DNA of 64,000 nucleotides from Enterococcus hulanensis. GTDB taxonomy: Bacteria > Bacillota > Bacilli > Lactobacillales > Enterococcaceae. Shown here piece after piece: positions 59,455 through 64,000 of the stretch. The position numbers and the translations under genes were made by a program. The notes beneath the pieces were generated by a model. It ran no database searches. It was not told the origin of the DNA and saw nothing but the letters and a program-made list of their open reading frames with translations. The stretch spans positions 124,001 to 188,000 of the forward strand of contig NZ_BJED01000009.1 in assembly GCF_005405485.1 (NCBI RefSeq), in the 5' to 3' direction. Every line of letters starts with the position of its first letter. Position 1 is the stretch's first letter.

Positions 59455-60441
59455 TCATGTTTCAAAACTAACATGAAAAAGTCGATCATCCATCCGGCGA
59501 TTGGGCTGCTCGATCGCCATCTGGATCTTTTCAGCATAAGCTTTGCCTAACTCTCGGTAAGGCTGGCGAACACTTTTGATCTGCGGGCGAACGAACTGAG
59601 TGACCTCGCCGCCATCAAATCCAACCACTGTGATTTCTTGATCCAAAATTTTCCCACTATCATAGACAGCCTGATAGCAGCCGATCGCCACCATATCATC
59701 ACAACAAAAGATCGCACTTACCTCCGAGTGGCGCAATAATTCCGTTGCCCCTTGATAGCCGCCCGCTATAGTCAACGGCCGCTTTTGAATGTACTTTTCT
59801 TCTATTAATAAACCGTGATCGATCAAAGCCTGATGATAGGCCTCATAGCGCTCGCCCAAATGATAGTGTTCGGAATTATCCATGATCAATCCAATCTTCC
59901 GATGGCCCTTGCCAATCAGCCATTTGATTGCTTGATAAACACCAGTATATTCGTCGATCTTCACGGTCCCATAGTAGCCTTCGTTCAACCCGCGGTCAGC
60001 AAAGATTACTGGTATATCCTGAAAACGTCCTTTATGAATACTGTTTTCTTCACTATAGTCATGCGGGGTGAATAGGAAGATTCCCTCCACCGCGATCCTT
60101 GCCAATTGTTCTAACAATTCTCGTTCCTTGGAAAAATCGTAGTTTGATTCGCAAATGATCAAGTAATAGCCTTGCTGCTCTACTTGATATTTGATCTCGC
60201 GTACGATCGCCGATGCGAATTGTTCTGAGAAATCTGGAACGATGACCCCGATCGTCTTTGACTTTTTGGCAATAATATTAGAAGCAAAATAATTTGGTGA
60301 ATATTGCTGTTCCTCAATCACCCTTAATACTCGCTGCTTTGTTGCCTCACTAAAACGCCCACCCTTTTGATTAAGAATCTGGGAGACGGTTGTAACTGAT
60401 ACTCCCGCTAATTGGGCGATTTCTTTGATTGTAACCTTCAT
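59455..60441 (-). CDS. LacI-family regulator
   Basis: This 328-residue regulator has the N-terminal lac-type helix-turn-helix (about 3-50, IKEIAQLAGVSVTTVSQIL) and a periplasmic-binding-protein-like effector domain (about 60-325, FADRGLNEGYYGTVKIDEYTG). It resembles RbsR-type members. It has no sugar operon beside it, so its target is distant or lost. GAGGTG precedes the ATG. A degenerate cre-like sequence CATCAGCGCTTTCA lies upstream at 60563-60576. Confidence 0.88.
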   Translation of the reverse strand: MKVTIKEIAQLAGVSVTTVSQILNQKGGRFSEATKQRVLRVIEEQQYSPNYFASNIIAKKSKTIGVIVPDFSEQFASAIVREIKYQVEQQGYYLIICESNYDFSKERELLEQLARIAVEGIFLFTPHDYSEENSIHKGRFQDIPVIFADRGLNEGYYGTVKIDEYTGVYQAIKWLIGKGHRKIGLIMDNSEHYHLGERYEAYHQALIDHGLLIEEKYIQKRPLTIAGGYQGATELLRHSEVSAIFCCDDMVAIGCYQAVYDSGKILDQEITVVGFDGGEVTQFVRPQIKSVRQPYRELGKAYAEKIQMAIEQPNRRMDDRLFHVSFET

Positions 60442-60700
60442 TTTTCACCTCGTTCAGTCTCTTTTTGTTTACCTTTTCTTAAGAAATATTCCACTGATTT
60501 CGCGGATTTTTCCTGACATAATTTTCTGATTCTTTACAGTGAAGTTTCAACATTGCAAGTTTCATCAGCGCTTTCAAAATTGACCGTTCTAAAATAAGGC
60601 GTTATTTCCTTATCAGAAAGCTCTTTTCAATCATTCTTAAAAGAGATTAAGTATTTCAAAAGCTCGGTTTTGAGCGCTCTTTGTTACATTTCTACATTGC
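60442..60700. other. Divergent region between the LacI and LysM/Apf genes
   Basis: No gene. It contains the cre-like CATCAGCGCTTTCA (60563-60576) and a TGTTAC (60682-60687) that, with TGTAAC at 60703-60708, could be a poor WalR-type pair. I cannot assign a function. Confidence 0.35.
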
Positions 60701-60729
60701 TTTGTAACGTCTTGTCACTGGTTTATAAC
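60701..60729 (+). promoter_or_regulatory. Possible promoter of the LysM/Apf gene
   Basis: TTTGTA (60701-60706) and TATAAC (60724-60729) are separated by 17 nt, about 85 nt before the ATG. Confidence 0.38.
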
Positions 60730-60815
60730 CCACGTCATGAAGATGGATGGTAAAGTATGTCTCGTAGTCGAAATGACTGATTTAAATTAAAAACTTTTTT
60801 GGAGGAATTTACATA

Positions 60816-61415
60816 ATGAAATTTGGAAAAACTCTTGTACTTACGACTTTACTGACAGCCGGTGCGGTATTTGCACTAGGAACGAACGAAGCACACGCTG
60901 CTGAAAACTACACGGTTCAATCGGGCGACACTTTATCAAAAATCTCAATCAAATTTGCTGGCGACAACAGCTTAGTTGATTCAATCGCTGCTGAAAACAA
61001 AATTTCTAACGTAGACATGATTTTTGAAGGTCAAAACTTAACGATCGATACAGATGCTAAAGGCAATACAACAGTAGCCCCTGCTCAAGAACAAGCAGCA
61101 CCCGTTCAAGCAGAACAACCAACTCAAGCGGCTGCTCCTGTTCAAGCAGCAACTCAACAAGCCGCTGCACCTGCTGCTGAAGCAACACCAGCAAGTACGA
61201 ACTCAGCTAAAGAATGGATCGCACAACGCGAATCTAGCGGTTCTTACACTGCAACAAACGGTCAATACATCGGACGTTACCAATTATCTGCTTCATACCT
61301 AAACGGTGACTACTCTGCCGCTAACCAAGAACGCGTAGCTGACCAATATGTAACTTCTCGTTATGGTTCATGGGAAGGCGCTCAAGCATTCTGGCAAGCA
61401 AACGGCTGGTACTAA
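60816..61415 (+). CDS. Secreted LysM protein with Apf/transglycosylase-like domain
   Basis: This 199-residue exported wall protein has a signal peptide with probable cleavage after AHA (residue 28), a LysM peptidoglycan-binding domain (about 31-78, YTVQSGDTLSKISIKF), a linker of about 45 residues rich in Ala, Gln and Pro, and a C-terminal domain with AQRESSGSY (Glu139) and GRYQLS, as in Lactobacillus Apf and SceD/IsaA-like lytic transglycosylase relatives. Strong GGAGG site. It stands alone and is followed by a strong terminator, which suggests high expression. Confidence 0.9.
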   Translation: MKFGKTLVLTTLLTAGAVFALGTNEAHAAENYTVQSGDTLSKISIKFAGDNSLVDSIAAENKISNVDMIFEGQNLTIDTDAKGNTTVAPAQEQAAPVQAEQPTQAAAPVQAATQQAAAPAAEATPASTNSAKEWIAQRESSGSYTATNGQYIGRYQLSASYLNGDYSAANQERVADQYVTSRYGSWEGAQAFWQANGWY

Positions 61416-61423
61416 AGAGCTTT

Positions 61424-61453
61424 AAAAATCCCTCGTCTGAGGGATTTTTTTTT
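61424..61453 (+). terminator. Intrinsic terminator of the LysM/Apf gene
   Basis: AAAATCCCTC/GAGGGATTTT with a GTCT loop is followed by a long T-run. The arms lie between the convergent Apf and HAD genes and may serve both. Confidence 0.92.
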
Positions 61454-61461
61454 ATGCCTCT

Positions 61462-62103
61462 CTACAATAACTCTTTAATCACTGCAGGAAGTTCTGCAAC
61501 GATCTCCACGATTTTATCTGCCCCTGCTTCAGCCAGCTCTTGGCGATCGCCAAATCCATACAAAACTCCGATACTCTGCAAATGGTTCGCTTTGGCACCT
61601 AAAATATCAAACTTGCGGTCACCGATCATTACTGCAGGAGCCTTATCCAGTTGATTCAACGCATGAGCGATCACGTCTGCTTTCTTTGAGCGTTCTCCAG
61701 CCAAATCCGCTCCAAAAATCCCAGTAAAATATTTTGCAAGACCAGTATTTTCTATCACCTGCTCTGCAAAAACTTCTGGCTTCGAGGTTGCTACTGCTAA
61801 ACAGTAGTCTGTCGATAATTCTGCCAATAAATCCTCAATCCCTGAATACACCGATAACTGTTTGATGCCTTCTTCCCCATAATACTCGCGATAGATCTCG
61901 ACCGCAGCCTGAGCTTCACTTTCAGACACACCGTAAAGTTGCATCAGCGTATCGGTCAACGGCGGCCCAATAAAACTATGCAATGTCGCCTCGTCGGGAA
62001 TCTCCAGACCCTTTTTTTCCAGCATATAACGAACACTATTCAAGATTCCTTCACTAGAATCAGTCAATGTTCCATCTAAATCAAACAAAACTATATTTTT
62101 CAT
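61462..62103 (-). CDS. HAD-superfamily phosphatase (phosphoglycolate phosphatase-like)
   Basis: This 213-residue protein has HAD motif I FDLDGTLTDSSEG, AVATSKPEVF (motif II and Lys) and AVMIGDRKFDILGA (motif III), with a helical cap, as in Gph/PpaX-type phosphatases. The substrate is unknown. AGGAGG precedes the ATG. Monocistronic. Confidence 0.9.
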   Translation of the reverse strand: MKNIVLFDLDGTLTDSSEGILNSVRYMLEKKGLEIPDEATLHSFIGPPLTDTLMQLYGVSESEAQAAVEIYREYYGEEGIKQLSVYSGIEDLLAELSTDYCLAVATSKPEVFAEQVIENTGLAKYFTGIFGADLAGERSKKADVIAHALNQLDKAPAVMIGDRKFDILGAKANHLQSIGVLYGFGDRQELAEAGADKIVEIVAELPAVIKELL

Positions 62104-62165
62104 CGTCTACCTCCTGCCTCCATCCTACTGATTCCATCAGAAAATATCAACCTAAGGCAATATTC

Positions 62166-62194
62166 TTGCTTAAAAAAGTTATTACACATATACT
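62166..62194 (+). promoter_or_regulatory. Promoter of the dioxygenase-flavin reductase operon
   Basis: TTGCTT (62166-62171) and TATACT (62189-62194) have a 17-nt spacer, about 33 nt before the ATG. Confidence 0.75.
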
Positions 62195-62207
62195 TACTTT
62201 TAGTAAG
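62193..62207. promoter_or_regulatory. Palindrome over the -10/+1 region, candidate repressor site
   Basis: CTTACT-TTT-AGTAAG is a perfect 6-bp inverted repeat starting in the -10. This form resembles operators of HxlR/MarR-type electrophile sensors such as YodB/CatR. No regulator gene is adjacent. Confidence 0.55.
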
Positions 62208-62226
62208 AACTTAGGAGGAAATTATT

Positions 62227-63201
62227 ATGGACACACAAATTCGCGGATTACATCACGTAACAGCTATGACTTCTAGTGCCGAAAAAAATTATCGCTTCTT
62301 TACCGATATTTTAGGCTTGCGAATGATCAAAAAAACCGTCAATCAAGACGATATCGAAACCTATCATTTATATTTTACCGACGACACCGGCGCTCCTGGA
62401 ACAGACATGACCTTTTTCGATTTCCCGCAAATTCCAAAGGGAACGAAAGGAACGAACAGTATTTCACGAACTGGTTTTCGGGTTCCCAGCGATGCTTCTT
62501 TAGACTATTGGGCACAGCGCTTTACAAATTCAGCTGTCGCTCATGGTGAAATCAAAGAACGCTTCGGGAAAAAATATCTCGAGTTTCATGATTACGATGA
62601 CCAACTGTTCCAATTAGTATCAGATGAAAATAATCAAGGTGTTGCCGCCGGTACACCATGGAAGAATTCAAACGTGCCTGCCGAACATGCAATCATCGGC
62701 TTAGGGCCAACGATTGTCACAGTAGCAAAATTTGAACACTTAAAACTCGTTTTAGAAAACCTGCTGGGCTTTGAAGAAACTGCTGCAGAAGGTAGTTTAC
62801 ATCAATTTGAGGTGGGTGAAGGCGGCAATGGTGCTACCATCCTTGTCGATGATCAGCCAGACATGCTTCCCGCGCAAGAAGGCTATGGTAATGTTCACCA
62901 TTTAGCACTGCGAGTTGCAGATGATGAAGCACTGCGGGATTGGATCGAAAAAATCAATGCACTGGAATTTCCCAACTCCGGATTTGTCGATCGTTTCTAT
63001 TTCCAATCAGAATATTTCTTAGCCGCACCAAATGTTTTATTTGAATTGGCAACAGATGGTCCCGGCTTCTTGCAAGATGAGACTTATGACCACGCAGGTG
63101 AAATCCTTTCCTTGCCGCCTCATCTACAATCAAAACGTCAAGAAATCGAAGAATACGTTCGCCCATTCGATACCTCTGACGCCAATAAAAAACGTCAATA
63201 A
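62227..63201 (+). CDS. Ring-cleaving dioxygenase-like VOC protein (MhqO type)
   Basis: This 324-residue protein has two glyoxalase/VOC modules (about 5-130 and 150-300). Metal-ligand positions are visible in GLHHVTAM and NVHHLALRV, with acidic residues near the C-terminus. It is most like MhqO of Bacillus, a quinone-responsive extradiol dioxygenase. Linkage with a flavin reductase-like gene 10 nt downstream supports an electrophile-detoxification role, but the substrate is not known. Confidence 0.85.
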   Translation: MDTQIRGLHHVTAMTSSAEKNYRFFTDILGLRMIKKTVNQDDIETYHLYFTDDTGAPGTDMTFFDFPQIPKGTKGTNSISRTGFRVPSDASLDYWAQRFTNSAVAHGEIKERFGKKYLEFHDYDDQLFQLVSDENNQGVAAGTPWKNSNVPAEHAIIGLGPTIVTVAKFEHLKLVLENLLGFEETAAEGSLHQFEVGEGGNGATILVDDQPDMLPAQEGYGNVHHLALRVADDEALRDWIEKINALEFPNSGFVDRFYFQSEYFLAAPNVLFELATDGPGFLQDETYDHAGEILSLPPHLQSKRQEIEEYVRPFDTSDANKKRQ

Positions 63202-63211
63202 GGAGAGAGCC

Positions 63212-63832
63212 ATGCTTTTCTATTCAGCCAAAGAACTGACTACGAAACAAAATTATAAATTTCTGACCGGCAGTATCATCCCGCGTCCAATCGCTTGGAT
63301 CACAACGATCAATCAAGAAACGAACGTGGTAAATGCTGCACCTTTCAGTTATTTTAATGTCGTTGCCAAAGAATTACCGTTAGTCAGTCTTTCAATCAAT
63401 CGAAACGAACAGCAAATGAAGGACACGGCTCATAATTTACTGCAGCAAAAAGAGGGCGTGATTCATCTTGTTAATGACAGCATATTAACTGAAATGAATC
63501 AGTCCTCTGCTTCTCTTCCGCCTGATGAAAGTGAATTGGCTCATAGTAACCTAACAATGATAAATAGCCAAGAAGTCGCTGTACCTGCTATTCAGGAAGC
63601 ACCGATCCGCTTTGAAGTTCGACTACATCAATATGTACCAGTTAAGGACAATGCTGAGAATATCATCAGCGACTTGTTCATTTTAGAAGTTCTGAATTAC
63701 TATTTTAAAGAAGAGATTTTCGATCAAGCACAAGAATACATTGATCCCATAAAATTCGATCCTTTAGCGCGCTTAGCTGGCAACACATACAGCCATATCG
63801 CAAGAACACTAGATAAAAAAAGACCAAAATAA
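63212..63832 (+). CDS. Flavin reductase-like FMN-binding split-barrel protein
   Basis: This 206-residue protein of the flavoredoxin/DIM6-NTAB family has the motif FLTGSIIPRPIAWITT near residue 18 and NAAPFSYFNVVAKELP, which bind FMN. It may reduce flavin or quinone-type compounds with the dioxygenase. The start is ATG 63212-63214 with AGGAGAG upstream; a longer frame reads back into the upstream gene and is not used. Confidence 0.88.
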   Translation: MLFYSAKELTTKQNYKFLTGSIIPRPIAWITTINQETNVVNAAPFSYFNVVAKELPLVSLSINRNEQQMKDTAHNLLQQKEGVIHLVNDSILTEMNQSSASLPPDESELAHSNLTMINSQEVAVPAIQEAPIRFEVRLHQYVPVKDNAENIISDLFILEVLNYYFKEEIFDQAQEYIDPIKFDPLARLAGNTYSHIARTLDKKRPK

Positions 63833-63870
63833 ATAAGGAGCGGGCTCAACGAGCTCACTCCTTATTTTCA
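63831..63870. terminator. Bidirectional terminator after the flavin reductase
   Basis: AAATAAGGAG (63831-63840) pairs with CTCCTTATTT (63858-63867), with an inner GCTC/GAGC stem. It lies between convergent genes and overlaps the 3' end of the minus-strand gene at the right edge. Confidence 0.75.
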
Positions 63871-64000
63871 CGTAAATCAATAATTTGTACATTTCCATCA
63901 ATCATACCGCTAGGACCCTTCAGTTTGATCAACGACATGCGCGGTTCAAAAATCAAAGACATCTCATCTTCCAAATACAACTTAGAGTGTTCTTTAATAG
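63855..64000 (-). CDS. C-terminal part of an unidentified protein (partial)
   Basis: The last 47 codons of a minus-strand gene lie at the right edge and end at TGA 63855-63857. The readable part, LYLEDEMSLIFEPRMSLIKL followed by KGPSGMIDGNVQIIDLRENKE in two pieces, is beta-rich and soluble. I do not recognise the family; the gene continues beyond the window. Confidence 0.55.
   Translation of the reverse strand, partial: IKEHSKLYLEDEMSLIFEPRMSLIKLKGPSGMIDGNVQIIDLRENKE

Noticed and set aside
59261-59458. Minus-strand frame of 65 codons whose ATG overlaps the LacI stop codon
   Set aside because: No ribosome site, low-complexity composition and overlap with likely promoter sequence; coupling cannot be excluded but is not supported.

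Overview
The window looks like a chromosomal segment of a low-GC Firmicute of the Enterococcus group; I infer the genus from gene content and order and make no species call. The supporting points are an F-type ATPase operon without atpI next to murA and a DUF1146 gene, an epuA-type small gene, secG-est-rnr-smpB, rpoY-rnjA, a valS T-box, mannose-family PTS genes, an Ldtfm-like L,D-transpeptidase and a LysM/Apf-type secreted protein. I see no insertion sequence, prophage, CRISPR array or plasmid replication gene.

Layout. 0-9 kb: murA, epuA, a DUF1146 gene and a complete atpBEFHAGDC operon, all on the minus strand. 9-21 kb: smpB, rnr, esterase and secG; a yjdI/yjdJ-like pair; a gamma-carbonic anhydrase relative with an unknown small protein; a heterodimeric ABC exporter; then rpoY-rnjA on the plus strand. 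21-33 kb: a TetR regulator, cspA, radC, a HAD phosphatase, folC, valS with its T-box, rex, thiI, a cysteine desulfurase and ezrA. 33-43 kb: metabolic and salvage genes (aspartokinase, MazG-like NTPase, HAD phosphatase, DUF72, asparaginase, acyl-ACP thioesterase, fructosamine kinase, tyrosine phosphatase, PepC, acyltransferase). 43-48 kb: a more variable stretch with tRNA-Asn, a serine hydrolase, tRNA-Thr, two membrane-anchored XRE regulators, a PAP2 phosphatase and about 0.9 kb of apparently decayed sequence.

48-57.5 kb is the most coherent accessory system: a mannose-family PTS (EIIA, EIID, EIIC, EIIB) with an intracellular GH35 beta-galactosidase and a divergent GntR regulator, followed by a second operon of GntR, an AgaS-like isomerase, LacD aldolase and LacC kinase. 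It reads as a route for beta-1,3-galactosides and galactosamine sugars through tagatose 6-phosphate, with one palindromic operator per operon and a CcpA site. 57.5-64 kb carries an L,D-transpeptidase, a LacI regulator, a LysM/Apf cell-wall protein, a HAD phosphatase, a glyoxalase-fold dioxygenase with a flavin reductase under a palindromic operator, and the 3' end of an unidentified gene.

Most of the window is conserved housekeeping content. The observations that go beyond gene naming are mainly regulatory: palindromes placed on promoters of TetR, XRE, GntR and mhqO-like genes, structured leaders (rpoY-rnjA, pepC, radC), and a 111-nt imperfect hairpin after rnjA. I did not find a clearly new biological system; the strongest candidates are listed in the findings with their limits.
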